A stretch of DNA of 64,000 nucleotides from positions 1 through 64,000 of the forward strand of contig NZ_JBNXUO010000020.1 in assembly GCF_050563535.1 (NCBI RefSeq), read 5' to 3'. This document shows, piece by piece, positions 17,863-26,600 of this stretch (its first letter is position 1; each line of letters opens with the position of its first letter). The notes below the pieces were generated by a model. It worked only from the letters and a program-made list of their open reading frames with translations, ran no database searches and was not told the origin of the DNA. A program made the translations under genes and the position numbers. This DNA is from Falsiroseomonas sp050563535 (GTDB taxonomy: Bacteria > Pseudomonadota > Alphaproteobacteria > Acetobacterales > Acetobacteraceae).

Positions 17863-19713
17863 TCAACCGGCAGATGGAACAGGCTGCCGCGGATTCAAGG
17901 CCCTGCGGGCATAGGTGGCATCCCCCCGCCGCGACAGGCCGAGCAGCGCCGTCGCCGGCGGGTGGCCTCCCGCTTCCCGCAGCGGCGGCACCGCCACCAG
18001 CCTCGCCCCGCCGGGCCCGGGCACCATGGCCAGCACGCGATCGTGATGCGGCACCAGCGTCGACCGGTGGCCGATGGACAGCACCGCCGCATCCGGCAGC
18101 AGGTCCCGCAGAGCCGCGAACATCGCGCCCTGGTTCGCCTCGTCGAGCGCGGAGGTCGCCTCGTCCAGGAACACCCAGCGCGGGCGGTGCAGCAGCAGCC
18201 GCGCGAAGGCGAGCCGCTGCTGCTCGCCGAGCGACAGCACGCGGTCCCAGCGCGCCTCCTCCGCAAGGCGCCCGGCCAGCCCGGGCAGCCGGCAGCGCAG
18301 CAGCGCGGCCCGCATCGCCTCCGGCGCGAAGGCGTCCGGCGCGGCGGGATAGGCCAGCGCCGCGGCAAGCGTGCCGAGGGGCAGGTAGGGCCGCTGGGGC
18401 AGGAACATGCTGGCGCTCGGGCAGGGCGCCCGCAGCCCGCCCCCGCCCCAGGGCCACAGCCCGGCGATGGCGCGGAACAGAGTGGACTTGCCGCTGCCGC
18501 TCTCTCCCATGATCAGCACGCGCTCGCCCGGGCGCAGCGTCAGCGCGGCCTCGGCGACCAGGGTGCGGCCGCAGGCGGTGTCGAGCACGAGGCCGGCCAC
18601 CTCCAGCTGCTCCGCGCCCTCCTCCCGCCGCAGCGCGCCGGGGCGGCCCGCCGCCTCGCAGGCGCGTTCGAGCTCCACCACGCGGGCGACATGGCCGCGC
18701 CAGTCGGCCAGGCGGGGCCAGTTCTCGGTGAACCAGGTCAGGGCGCGGACCACCTCGTGGAAGGCATGTGCCGACTGCATCAGCATGCCGAGCGTGATGG
18801 CGCCGGCGAAGAAGCGCGGCGCGGACAGTCCCATCGCGACCGCGCCGGCCACCGGCATGTAGCAGCACCCCAGCCACATCAGCGCGCGTTCCGAGCGGAA
18901 CATGCGGTGCATCGCGGCCTCCACCCGGGCGAAGGCCGCGGCCAGCCCCCGCCGCTCATCCGCCTCGCCCCGGATCAGCGCGATCGCCTCGCTGTTCTCG
19001 CGCAGGCGCACCAGGGCGAAGCGGTGATCGCCCTCGGCCGCGTTGCGGTCCATGTGGATGCGGGGGAGGCTGCGGCCGAGCCGCCAGGTGATCGTCGCGC
19101 AGAGCCCGGCATAGAGCAGCGCCGCCCAGAGCAGACCGCCCGGCACCGGCAGTTCCGCCCCGCCCCCAAGCGGCAGCGCGAAACCGGCCGAGAGATGCCA
19201 CAACATCCCCGCGAAGGACAGCAGCAGCACAACGGCGTAGAGGAAGCCCAGCACCAGGTCGACGGCGATGGCCGTCGCCCAGCGCGTGTTCTCCCCGATG
19301 CGCTGGTCAGGGTTGTCGGCGCCGCCCTGGCCGATCTCCATCCGGTGGTGCCGGCTGCCGGTCAGCATCGCCGCCTGGAGCTTCAGGACCAGCCAGCGCC
19401 GCCACCGCATGCCGAGGATCTGCCGCGACCAGAGCCGCCCGACATTCACCGCCATCAGCGCCGCGATCAGGCCGGCGAAGACGCCAATCTGCGCCAGGAA
19501 GGCTGCGCCGTCCCGAGCCTCGAGCGCGTCGAAGGACGCGCGCTGCCAGAACGCGAACCCCCAGTCGATCGCAAGCTGCATCAGCATCAGCCCGATGGCC
19601 GCGACGGTCAGCCCACCGGCGACCAGCGGCTCCGCGGCGAACCAGTTGCGGGCGAGGCGCCAGGCATCGCGCAGGGCGCCCGTCTCGGCGGGCGGGGAGG
19701 TCTCGTCTGCCAT
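17863..19713 (-). CDS. ABC transporter, fused permease-ATPase (SbmA/BacA-YddA/ABCD-like)
   Basis: This 616-residue half-transporter has an N-terminal membrane region with several predicted helices (for example LVAGGLTVAAIGLMLMQLA and VDLVLGFLYAVVLLLSFAG) and the ABC_membrane_2-type motif RWRRWLVLKLQ. Its C-terminal ATPase has Walker A MGESGSGKSTLFRA, signature LSLGEQQRLAF and Walker B WVFLDEATSALDE. The combination is typical of the YddA/ABCD group related to SbmA. Substrate unknown; peptides or acyl-CoA-like compounds are transported by relatives. It stands alone between rho and the haem operon. Confidence 0.9.
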   Translation of the reverse strand: MADETSPPAETGALRDAWRLARNWFAAEPLVAGGLTVAAIGLMLMQLAIDWGFAFWQRASFDALEARDGAAFLAQIGVFAGLIAALMAVNVGRLWSRQILGMRWRRWLVLKLQAAMLTGSRHHRMEIGQGGADNPDQRIGENTRWATAIAVDLVLGFLYAVVLLLSFAGMLWHLSAGFALPLGGGAELPVPGGLLWAALLYAGLCATITWRLGRSLPRIHMDRNAAEGDHRFALVRLRENSEAIALIRGEADERRGLAAAFARVEAAMHRMFRSERALMWLGCCYMPVAGAVAMGLSAPRFFAGAITLGMLMQSAHAFHEVVRALTWFTENWPRLADWRGHVARVVELERACEAAGRPGALRREEGAEQLEVAGLVLDTACGRTLVAEAALTLRPGERVLIMGESGSGKSTLFRAIAGLWPWGGGGLRAPCPSASMFLPQRPYLPLGTLAAALAYPAAPDAFAPEAMRAALLRCRLPGLAGRLAEEARWDRVLSLGEQQRLAFARLLLHRPRWVFLDEATSALDEANQGAMFAALRDLLPDAAVLSIGHRSTLVPHHDRVLAMVPGPGGARLVAVPPLREAGGHPPATALLGLSRRGDATYARRALNPRQPVPSAG

Positions 19714-19888
19714 GCGGGCTCCTGCGCGTCGAAGGAGCCCCGAACGGTATACAACCTACACGGCACACGCAATCGTGAGCTCCCGCCGCCGTGATCTCCG
19801 TGACACGAAAGCCACATGCGGTCCGGAACGAAACGCAGGAGGTCTCTCGCCTCCGCTCGCTCGGCCCGGCTTCGCCCCAAGCGACTCC

Positions 19889-20341
19889 TCAGAACGGCTT
19901 CACGATCACCATGACGACGATCAGGATCAGCGCCAGCGTCGGCACCTCGTTCAGGATGCGCCAGGCGCGCTCGGTCCGCGGCCGCTCGTCGCGCAGGAAT
20001 CGCTTCCGCGCGAGGCCGAGGTCATGGTGCACCCAGGTCATCACCACGATGCCGAGCAGCTTCCCGTGCCACCACCCGGCCCGCCAGTCCACGATGCCCG
20101 GCGTCAGCACCAGCATGATGCCGAACAGGTAGGCCGCAATCATGGCGGGGTTCATGATGGCGCGCAGCAGCCGCCGCTCCATCACCTTGAACATCTCGGA
20201 CCGCGCATCCCCGGCCGGGACCTGCATGTGGTAGACGAACAGCCGCGGCAGGTAGAACAGCCCGGCCATCCAGGCGAAGACGGAAATCAGGTGGAACGAC
20301 TTGGTCCAGGGGTACCAGTCGGCCAGCGCGTCGATCGTCAT
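19889..20341 (-). CDS. hemJ: Protoporphyrinogen IX oxidase HemJ (UPF0093 membrane protein)
   Basis: This 150-residue membrane protein has four hydrophobic helices and the HemJ landmarks WTKSFHLISVFAWMAGLFYLPRLFVYH and KLLGIVVMTWVHH, with conserved His residues that bind haem in characterised HemJ. It oxidises protoporphyrinogen to protoporphyrin IX. ATG 20341 shares its A with the stop of the preceding gene (TGATG), so it is translated from the hemH operon. Placing hemH and hemJ together couples the last two haem steps. Confidence 0.92.
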   Translation of the reverse strand: MTIDALADWYPWTKSFHLISVFAWMAGLFYLPRLFVYHMQVPAGDARSEMFKVMERRLLRAIMNPAMIAAYLFGIMLVLTPGIVDWRAGWWHGKLLGIVVMTWVHHDLGLARKRFLRDERPRTERAWRILNEVPTLALILIVVMVIVKPF

Positions 20342-20940
20342 CAGCTTCCCTGCTGTTCGCAGCTTTCGGCCGGCCGGCCGAACCCGATCCACCGGCCGCC
20401 CGGCAGGCCGAGGCAGCCGAGTTGCCACTCGCCCTCGAAGCTCCGCCCGCCCACCGTCAGCCGCCCGTGCCCATGCGGCCGCCCGCGCAGCACGCCGCCC
20501 TCGTAGACGATGCCGAGCCGCGGCACCTCGACCCGGCCGGACACCAGCATGTCGTCCACGAAGTCGCCGGTCTCGACCACCCGCACCTCGTCATCCTCGA
20601 GGTTCAGCAGCGTGCCCCGGCCCACCGCCTTGCCCGCCCGCAGCGTGCCTTCATGCACCATCTCGTGCCGCGTCCCGCCCTCGCGCCAGGCGAAGCTGCT
20701 GCGCCCCGGCCCTTCCGCACCGCCCTCAGGGCAGGCGCCGGTCCAGCGATAGGCGAAATCGGTCGCCTCGCGCGGGAAGCCGCTCATCCAGGCCCAGCAG
20801 CCATTGGAGGGATCCACGACATAGCCCTCTCGCCCACCCGGGCGCAGCAGCCGGTCGCCGGGCGGAGCCGGAGGCGGCTGGGCAAGGGCGGGGCCGGCAA
20901 GCAGTAGCAGCATTCCCAGCCGGGCCAGGCGGTGCGGCAT
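20341..20940 (-). CDS. Secreted MORN-like repeat protein of unknown function
   Basis: This 199-residue protein has a cleavable signal peptide (MPHRLARLGMLLLLAGPALAQ, cut near residue 21). The mature part contains short repeats of the MORN kind, for example VYEGGVLRGRPHGHGRLTV and FEGEWQLGCLGLPGG. Two to three cysteines (GCW, GAC, LGC, SCEQQ) suggest periplasmic disulphides. It sits between the HAD phosphatase and hemJ and overlaps hemJ by one base, so it belongs to the haem operon, but its role there is unknown. Confidence 0.75.
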   Translation of the reverse strand: MPHRLARLGMLLLLAGPALAQPPPAPPGDRLLRPGGREGYVVDPSNGCWAWMSGFPREATDFAYRWTGACPEGGAEGPGRSSFAWREGGTRHEMVHEGTLRAGKAVGRGTLLNLEDDEVRVVETGDFVDDMLVSGRVEVPRLGIVYEGGVLRGRPHGHGRLTVGGRSFEGEWQLGCLGLPGGRWIGFGRPAESCEQQGS

Positions 20941-20956
20941 GGCCGTCCCCTTCGTC

Positions 20957-21655
20957 TCAGCCCGCGGCGCGCGGGCGGCGTGTTCCGGGAAGTCCGATCA
21001 GCGCCGGCAGTTCCGCCATGGAGGCGAAGGGCTCCGCCCCGGCCTCGCGCAGTGCCTCGGCGGGGGTGGCATGGGCGAAGCCCAGCACGCGGCAGCCTGC
21101 GGCGCGGCCGGCGCGCGCGCCCGTGACGCTGTCCTCCACCACCACGCAGCGATGCGGGTCGGCGCCGCAGGCCGCGGCGGCGGCTCGGTACATGTCGGGC
21201 GCCGGCTTCGGGCGGGCCACGTCCTGGTAGCTGAAGGCGCGCCCGCGGAAGACCTCCGCGAGGCCCAGCCGCTGCATCTTGGTCGAGAGCTCGGCGCGGG
21301 AGGAGTTGCTCGCCACCGCCAGCCCCACCCCCGCGGCGCGGATCGCCTCCACCGCCGCGACCGCGCCGGGCATCGGCTGCAGCTCCTCCCGCAGGCCGCG
21401 GATGACGCGGCGGACGAGGGTGTCGACGAAATCGGCCGGCACGCTGTCCGGGCCGAGCCGGGCCTGCACCAGCGGCACGATCGATTCCCAGGACAGGCCG
21501 ATGAAGCGGCGCTCGCAGGCCTCCGCGTCCATCTCCCAGCCCAGCGCGGTGATCTCCTCGGCGAGGATGCGGTTGTGCAGCCCCTCGCTGTCGGCCAGCA
21601 CGCCGTCGCAGTCGAACAGCACCGCCTCCGGCAGGGGGACCAGGCTGCCGGTCAC
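20957..21655 (-). CDS. HAD-IA family phosphatase (beta-phosphoglucomutase/Gph-like)
   Basis: This 232-residue haloacid-dehalogenase hydrolase has motif I LFDCDGVLADSE (nucleophile Asp 14 and acid Asp 16 by count), motif II ASNSS, motif III Lys in RPKPAPDMY, and motif IV VVVEDSVTGARA. It would remove phosphate from a small metabolite. The start is GTG 21655, overlapping the hemH stop as GTGA. Substrate is not deducible; phosphoglycolate or sugar phosphates are typical for the subgroup. Confidence 0.88.
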   Translation of the reverse strand: MTGSLVPLPEAVLFDCDGVLADSEGLHNRILAEEITALGWEMDAEACERRFIGLSWESIVPLVQARLGPDSVPADFVDTLVRRVIRGLREELQPMPGAVAAVEAIRAAGVGLAVASNSSRAELSTKMQRLGLAEVFRGRAFSYQDVARPKPAPDMYRAAAAACGADPHRCVVVEDSVTGARAGRAAGCRVLGFAHATPAEALREAGAEPFASMAELPALIGLPGTRRPRAAG

Positions 21656-22794
21656 GCCGCCACCTGGCCCTTGCGCGCGGCGTTCGCCCGTTCATGCGGG
21701 CAGTCGCGGTGCTGCTTCGGGCATTGCCGGGCCCCGGCGAAGGAACAGAGGCTCCGCCCCCCCGTCCGCGCGCGGCGCACCAGCCCGGCCAGGGCGGCGA
21801 TGAAGGCGGCGTCGGCATTCTGGGCGGGGGCGCGGAAATAGGCGGGAAGGCCCATCTTCTCCGCCTCCTCGCGGTATTCCACGTCCAGCTCCACCAGCGT
21901 CTCGGAATGCTCCGAGGTGAAGGCGATGGGCACCACCAGCACCGCCGCCTTGTCATGCGCCGCCCGTTCCAGCTCGTCCTCGGTCGAGGGGCCGATCCAT
22001 TTCTGCGGCGTCACGCGCGACTGGTAGCAGACCACGTGGTCGAGCCCGGGCAGCGCCAGCCGTTCCACCACCTGCGCGACCGACTGCTCCACCTGCCACT
22101 GGTACGGGTCGCCGGCGGCGACGATGCTCTCCGGCAGGCCATGGGCGCTGAACAGCACCCGCAGCGGCACCGCGGGGTCGAGCGTGGCGCGCGCCTCGTC
22201 CCAGGCCTTGCGGACGATGGCGGCGGTGGCGTCGGCGAAGCCGGCATCCGAATGGAAGCAGCAGAGCGTGGTGGTCGGCACGTCGAGCTTCGCCTTCGCC
22301 GCAGCCCTCTCCCACGCGATGGCGGAACTGCCGGTGGTGGTGGTGGAATACTGCGGGTAGAGCGGCAGCAGCAGCACCTCGTCCGGGTTCCAGGCCTTCA
22401 CGGCCGCCGCCGTCTCGTCGCTCATCGGGTGCCAGTAGCGCATGGCGACGAAGCACTTCGCCTCCACCTCCCCGCCGTCGTCGAGCGCGGCTTCCAGCGC
22501 CCGCGCCTGCTCCAGCGTCAGTTCCAGCAGGGGCGAGCGGCCGCCGAGGATGGCGTAGTTCTCGGAAGCGGGCCTGGTCCGCCGCCAGGCGATGATCCGG
22601 CCGAGCCAGGGGCGGATGAAGCCCGGCACCCGCAGGATGGCCGGGTCGGTGAACAGGTTGACCAGGAAGGGCCGCACGCTCTCCGGCGCGTCGGGGCCGC
22701 CGAGGTTGAACAGCACCACGGCCAGCCGCCGCCTCTGGGCATCGGCATCCGGGGTGGGCGCGGGCGTGACGGGAAGCTGCATGGGGGCCGACAT
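21652..22794 (-). CDS. hemH: Ferrochelatase
   Basis: This 380-residue enzyme inserts ferrous iron into protoporphyrin IX. Visible are the opening LAVVLFNLGGPDAPESVRPFL, the catalytic His region VLFSAHGLPESIV, and IAFTSEHSETLVELD. The C terminus carries a Cys-rich tail, CSFAGARQCPKQHRDC, resembling the cluster-binding tails of ferrochelatases that carry a [2Fe-2S] centre. ATG 22794 is used; ATG 22782 is also in frame. It is first in the run hemH, HAD, MORN-like, hemJ. Confidence 0.95.
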   Translation of the reverse strand: MSAPMQLPVTPAPTPDADAQRRRLAVVLFNLGGPDAPESVRPFLVNLFTDPAILRVPGFIRPWLGRIIAWRRTRPASENYAILGGRSPLLELTLEQARALEAALDDGGEVEAKCFVAMRYWHPMSDETAAAVKAWNPDEVLLLPLYPQYSTTTTGSSAIAWERAAAKAKLDVPTTTLCCFHSDAGFADATAAIVRKAWDEARATLDPAVPLRVLFSAHGLPESIVAAGDPYQWQVEQSVAQVVERLALPGLDHVVCYQSRVTPQKWIGPSTEDELERAAHDKAAVLVVPIAFTSEHSETLVELDVEYREEAEKMGLPAYFRAPAQNADAAFIAALAGLVRRARTGGRSLCSFAGARQCPKQHRDCPHERANAARKGQVAA

Positions 22795-23016
22795 GCCACG
22801 TCGCGGCCACGGGTCAAGGGCGCCGCACAGCTTTCCCCGCCGATACCGCCTTTCGCCACCCCAGGCCGGCCCGGCGCCCGGCGCGACGTGCCGGGCAGCC
22901 GACCGGCTTCGCTCCATGAGACGGCATCAATGCCAAAAAATCGCGCGGTGGTTGATAACGCGAGAACGATACGGCAGCATCCGGAACATTCCTTTTTCGT
23001 ACTCATGGAGAGGCTT
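22795..23016. other. Intergenic divergent region between hemH and the RTX gene
   Basis: This 222-bp region separates two divergent genes. The hemH-proximal half is GC-rich. The RTX-proximal half (about 22928-23000) is conspicuously AT-richer, with CCAAAAAA, TTGATAAC and CCTTTTTCG, and probably holds the RTX promoter. Two in-frame upstream ATGs (22930, 23005) exist, but GGAG at 23007-23010 favours ATG 23017. Confidence 0.5.
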
Positions 23017-24714
23017 ATGTCCGCAACGACGCTGACCGGCGGCCTTCTTGCCGATACACTCACCGGCACCACCGACGCCGAGGTGATCCTCGGCCTCGCG
23101 GGCGACGACGCGCTCGGCCTCGGCTCCGTCACCGGCTCGCTCGCGGACACGATCGACGGCGGAAACGGCGCCGACACCCTCCTCGGAAGCGCGCAGGGTG
23201 ACCGCCTTGTGGGCGGGCTCGGCAGCGACGTGCTGGAAGGAAGCCTCGGCGCCGATACGCTGGTGGGCACCGCGGGCGTCTTCATCACCATCCCCGGCGG
23301 CCAGTTCGAGCTCGACATCGCCTCCTATCGCACGGCTTCCGCCGCGGTGGTGGCCAGCCTGCGCCATTCCAGCCTGAACGCGGATGGCACGCCGCGCGGC
23401 ACGCCGCAGCAGGCCTTCGACGCAACCTTCAACCAGGGCGAGGCGGCGGGCGACCGCTACCTGGGCATCAACGGGCTGGTCGGCTCCAACTTCAACGACA
23501 GCCTGGTCGGCCACACCAACATCGCCTCGCTGCTCAGCGGCGGCCTCGGCAACGACACGCTGCTCGGTGGCGGCGGCAATGACAGCCTGGCGGGCGGCGC
23601 GGATGCCGACAGCCTCTCGGGCGGCGGCGGCGCGGACAGCCTCGGCGGCGGCACGGGCAACGACACGCTGCGCGGCGGCGCGGGCGACGACACGCTCGAA
23701 GGCGGCGACGGCGCCGACCTGGTGGATGGCGGCGCGGGCGCCGACACCCTGGCGGGCGGCACGGGCGACGACACGCTGGTGGCCGGCACCCTCAACCTCG
23801 ATGACGACCTCGCCTCCGGCGGCGCCGGCAACGACTACCTCTATGGCGGCGCGGGGAACGACACGCTGTCCGGCGACGATGGCGACGACCGCGCCTTCGG
23901 CGAGGCCGGCAACGACGTGCTGGCGGGCGGTTCGGGCAACGACACCCTGCTCGGCGGCGACGGCGCCGACAGCGTCTCGGGCGGTGACGGCATCGACCGG
24001 CTGGAAGGCGGGACGGGGAACGACACCCTGCTGGCCGGCGCGGGCGACGACCGCGCCTTCGGCGACGCGGGCGCCGATAGCGTCCTCGGCGGGGACGGCA
24101 ATGACAGCCTGTTCGGCGGCGCCGGCAACGACATCTCCGCCGACACGCTCGACGGCGGCGCGGGCAATGACCGGCTGGACGGCGAGGCCGGGGACGACGT
24201 GCTGCTCGGCGGCGCCGGGCTCGACCTGGCCCTCGGTGGCGCCGGGGGCGACAGCCTCTCGGGCGGGGCGGACAGCGACAGCCTCTATGGCGGCGACGGG
24301 GCCGACACGCTCGATGGCGGCGACGCGGGGGATCGCCTCCAGGGCGATGCCGGTGACGACCTGCTGCGCGGCGGCGCCGGGGCGGACATCCTCTACGGGC
24401 TCGACGGCGCGGACACGCTGCTGGGCGGCGCGGGGGCGGACACGCTTGCGGGCGGCGCGGGGGCGGACCGCTTCGTCTTCGGCACGGGCCCCGACAGCAG
24501 TGCCGCCGAGGCCGACCTGGTCTGGGGTTTCCAGCGCGGGCTCGACAGGATCGACCTGTCCGGGCTGGGCATCGGCTTCGCCGACATCAGCTTCGCCCTG
24601 GCCGGCGGCATCACGCAGGTGACCGTCGATCTCGGCGCGACCGACCTGGTGTTCGGGATCAACCGCCCGATCACCCTGACGGCGTCGGACTTCATCTTCG
24701 GCCTCGCCGGCTGA
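23017..24714 (+). CDS. RTX calcium-binding repeat protein, probable type I secretion substrate
   Basis: This 565-residue protein is built almost entirely of RTX nonapeptides of the form GGxGxDxLx, for example GGAGDDTLEGGDGADLVDGG. Such repeats form calcium-loaded parallel beta-rolls after export. The segment from about residue 85 to 170 interrupts the repeats with a non-repeat domain (FITIPGGQFELDIASYRTA). The C terminus has the serralysin-type RTX cap (ADRFVFGTGPDSS, LDRIDLSGLGI) and ends in DFIFGLAG, a likely type I secretion signal. No catalytic domain or T1SS transporter is visible nearby. It could be an extracellular matrix or S-layer-like protein. Confidence 0.85.
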   Translation: MSATTLTGGLLADTLTGTTDAEVILGLAGDDALGLGSVTGSLADTIDGGNGADTLLGSAQGDRLVGGLGSDVLEGSLGADTLVGTAGVFITIPGGQFELDIASYRTASAAVVASLRHSSLNADGTPRGTPQQAFDATFNQGEAAGDRYLGINGLVGSNFNDSLVGHTNIASLLSGGLGNDTLLGGGGNDSLAGGADADSLSGGGGADSLGGGTGNDTLRGGAGDDTLEGGDGADLVDGGAGADTLAGGTGDDTLVAGTLNLDDDLASGGAGNDYLYGGAGNDTLSGDDGDDRAFGEAGNDVLAGGSGNDTLLGGDGADSVSGGDGIDRLEGGTGNDTLLAGAGDDRAFGDAGADSVLGGDGNDSLFGGAGNDISADTLDGGAGNDRLDGEAGDDVLLGGAGLDLALGGAGGDSLSGGADSDSLYGGDGADTLDGGDAGDRLQGDAGDDLLRGGAGADILYGLDGADTLLGGAGADTLAGGAGADRFVFGTGPDSSAAEADLVWGFQRGLDRIDLSGLGIGFADISFALAGGITQVTVDLGATDLVFGINRPITLTASDFIFGLAG

Positions 24715-24748
24715 CGGCCCGGCCGGCATAGCCGGCCGCAACCCAGGG

Positions 24749-24772
24749 GCCGCCCTTCGCAGGAAGGGCGGC
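24749..24772 (+). terminator. Stem-loop after the RTX gene
   Basis: A 9-bp perfect stem (24749-24757 with 24764-24772) closes a CGCAGG loop 35 bp after the RTX stop. A short pyrimidine stretch TCCTGTC follows. It is plausible as a rho-independent terminator, and possibly shared with the convergent glycosidase gene. Confidence 0.5.
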
Positions 24773-24855
24773 TCCTGTCGCTTCGGGTGCCGGCCGCACG
24801 GGTCGGCCCATCATGCCGGCATGGACTCCAGGCGTGCCGGGCAGACGGGCCGGCG

Positions 24856-26016
24856 TCAGACCGCGGCGCTGCGCGGCAGGCCGGCGCTGCGGGTGACCTG
24901 GGCCTGCAGGCGCGCGATCTCCTCCGCCAGCGGCCGGTGGACCTCGCGCCGGCCGCCCTTCGGCTGCAGCTCGAACAGGCCGTTGGCGCAGTAGCGGTCC
25001 TCGTCCCAGCCGAGATGCGACAGCACGGGATAGAGGCAGACGCCGTGGACGTTCACGCCCTCGGCGCGGGCGGCCAGCACCTCCTCCGTCACGTAGCGGA
25101 GCCAGGTCGGACGGGGCCAGCCCTCGATGCTGGTCTCGGCCACGAAGATGTCGCGCCCGGCATAGCGCGCGGCGGCATCCTTGATCAGCTCGCGGAAGGG
25201 CCGGAAGCGCGCGGCGTCGAAGACGCTCAGCGGCTCGCCGTGGTGCAGCCACTGGTTGTTCCAGTAGTAGTTCACGCCCACCACGTCGAGGATGTCCTCG
25301 GCCCCGCCGAGCTCCGGCTCCTCGCGCCCGGCCAGCATGTCCCAGGCCTGCCACTGGCTGAGGTTGTGCAGCCGCACCTCCTCCGCCTCCGCCGGCTCCC
25401 GCGGGACGATGTTGATGACGGGATCGATCGCGGCGCAGCGCGTGCCCGGCGCGGCGTCGCGCACGGCGCGGGTGCCGGCAATGGCGGCGCGCACCAGGTT
25501 CCGCTTCAGGTCCATCCCGCGCCCCGTGGCATGCGGGGAGCAGCGTTCCATGTCGCCGCCGGCGAAGGCGAGGAAGGAGATCTCGTTCACCGGGCAGACG
25601 AAGGGCGCGCGGCCCGTCTCCTCCACATGCAGACGCGCGAAGGCTGCGGCGTAGCGGGCGAAGCGGTCCACGAATTCCGGTGCGAAGACGTCGAGGTCGT
25701 CCGGCCAGCCATAGTGGCAGAGATCCCAGATCACCTGGCAGCCCGCCCGTTCCGCCGCCCGGATCATCGGCAGGACGGAGGACCAGTCGTACCGTCCGGG
25801 CGAGGTCTCGACCAGGTGCCAGCGCACGCCGTCGCGCGCCGTGCGGATGCCGTGCTCGCCGAGCTGGCTGTAATCCTCGAAGGCCAGCATGTCGTGGTGC
25901 GTCGCCGCGATCATGTCGAGCCGGCGGCGCGACATGTTGCGATGCGTGGAACATTCGAAGCCGCCCATGAAGAACGAGCGGAAAAGCGGGGTCTGCGGGG
26001 TCACGCGACACTCCAT
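24856..26016 (-). CDS. Clan GH-A glycoside hydrolase (beta-glucosidase/GH1-like TIM barrel)
   Basis: This 386-residue TIM-barrel protein has an N-terminal FMGGFECSTH, HYGWPDDLDVF, an acid/base segment CPVNEISF (Glu) and a nucleophile-like strand FVAETSIEGWPRP (Glu). These correspond to the paired catalytic glutamates of clan GH-A enzymes. No signal peptide is seen, so it is probably cytosolic. ATG 26016 is listed, but GTG 26004 has a good GGAG six bases upstream and may be the true start. It has no sugar-transport neighbours, so the substrate is unknown. Confidence 0.75.
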   Translation of the reverse strand: MECRVTPQTPLFRSFFMGGFECSTHRNMSRRRLDMIAATHHDMLAFEDYSQLGEHGIRTARDGVRWHLVETSPGRYDWSSVLPMIRAAERAGCQVIWDLCHYGWPDDLDVFAPEFVDRFARYAAAFARLHVEETGRAPFVCPVNEISFLAFAGGDMERCSPHATGRGMDLKRNLVRAAIAGTRAVRDAAPGTRCAAIDPVINIVPREPAEAEEVRLHNLSQWQAWDMLAGREEPELGGAEDILDVVGVNYYWNNQWLHHGEPLSVFDAARFRPFRELIKDAAARYAGRDIFVAETSIEGWPRPTWLRYVTEEVLAARAEGVNVHGVCLYPVLSHLGWDEDRYCANGLFELQPKGGRREVHRPLAEEIARLQAQVTRSAGLPRSAAV

Positions 26017-26215
26017 GGCAGCAACCGAACTGGGAGGGGACGCACGCGGTAACGCCCGTGACGCCGGGGGATTCCCGGGTCGCCATCACGCGCGCGTGAG
26101 GCGGGCGCCCGTTTATCCGGTATCGTATACTATGCAGTCCAGACTTTTCGCGTCATGCGTGTGTCGCATCTCGTCAACTGCTTGAAATCAGGTGCGAAAT
26201 CCCCATCTGAAAGCA
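26017..26215. promoter_or_regulatory. AT-rich intergenic region with a -10-like hexamer
   Basis: This 199-bp region lies between the glycosidase (-) and the small WYL-like gene (+). A TATACT hexamer at 26126-26131 resembles a -10 box for the + strand, within a locally AT-rich stretch. I see no matching TTGACA at the right distance. Confidence 0.3.
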
Positions 26216-26548
26216 ATGTCAGACAAGGTGGCTTTTCGCAGGCCGCCGCGCCCCGGCGCGGCCGTGGCCCTGCTGTCGGCGGCGCTCCGGGCGCACCGTG
26301 CCCTCTCCCTGCGCTACCACGGTGCCTGGCGCGTTGTGCAACCGCATGTGCTCGGCCGCAGCGCGCGGGGGCGGCTGTCGCTCCTCGCCTGGCAGGTCGC
26401 GGACGAACGCGGGGAGGCGCATGGGCCAGGTTGGCGGCTGTTCGACCTCGGTCAGCTGGAAGGGCTGGAGCCGCGGCGGGAAGGCTTCCGCCCGCGCGGC
26501 GGCACGGGCCCGCGTTCCCCCATTGCACGCCCCATCGCCGCCGCCTGA
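26216..26548 (+). CDS. Small hypothetical protein, possibly WYL-domain-like
   Basis: This 110-residue ORF reads as a real protein: an amphipathic helix LLSAALRAHRALSLRYHG, then WRVVQPHVLGRSARGRLSLLAWQV and GWRLFDLGQLEGLEPR. That order of strands (a nutrient-type YRxVEPH strand followed by GWRLFxLxxI) is reminiscent of a stand-alone WYL domain, a ligand-sensing fold often found on regulators. No DNA-binding part is present. The start is uncertain: ATG 26216 has no strong ribosome-binding site. The tail after GFRPRGG is low-complexity. Confidence 0.5.
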   Translation: MSDKVAFRRPPRPGAAVALLSAALRAHRALSLRYHGAWRVVQPHVLGRSARGRLSLLAWQVADERGEAHGPGWRLFDLGQLEGLEPRREGFRPRGGTGPRSPIARPIAAA

Positions 26549-26600
26549 CCAGGGCACAACCGGCCACCACGGGGCATCCCGGCTTCGGGCGGCGCCGGCC

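Noticed and set aside
19714..19888. Possible promoter around GGTTGTATACC (reverse strand) before the ABC transporter
   Set aside because: A -10-like TATACC is present but no convincing -35 at 16-18 bp; not listed as a feature.
22927..24741. 604-codon frame antisense to the RTX gene
   Set aside because: It is the reverse complement of the periodic repeats and has no independent protein features.
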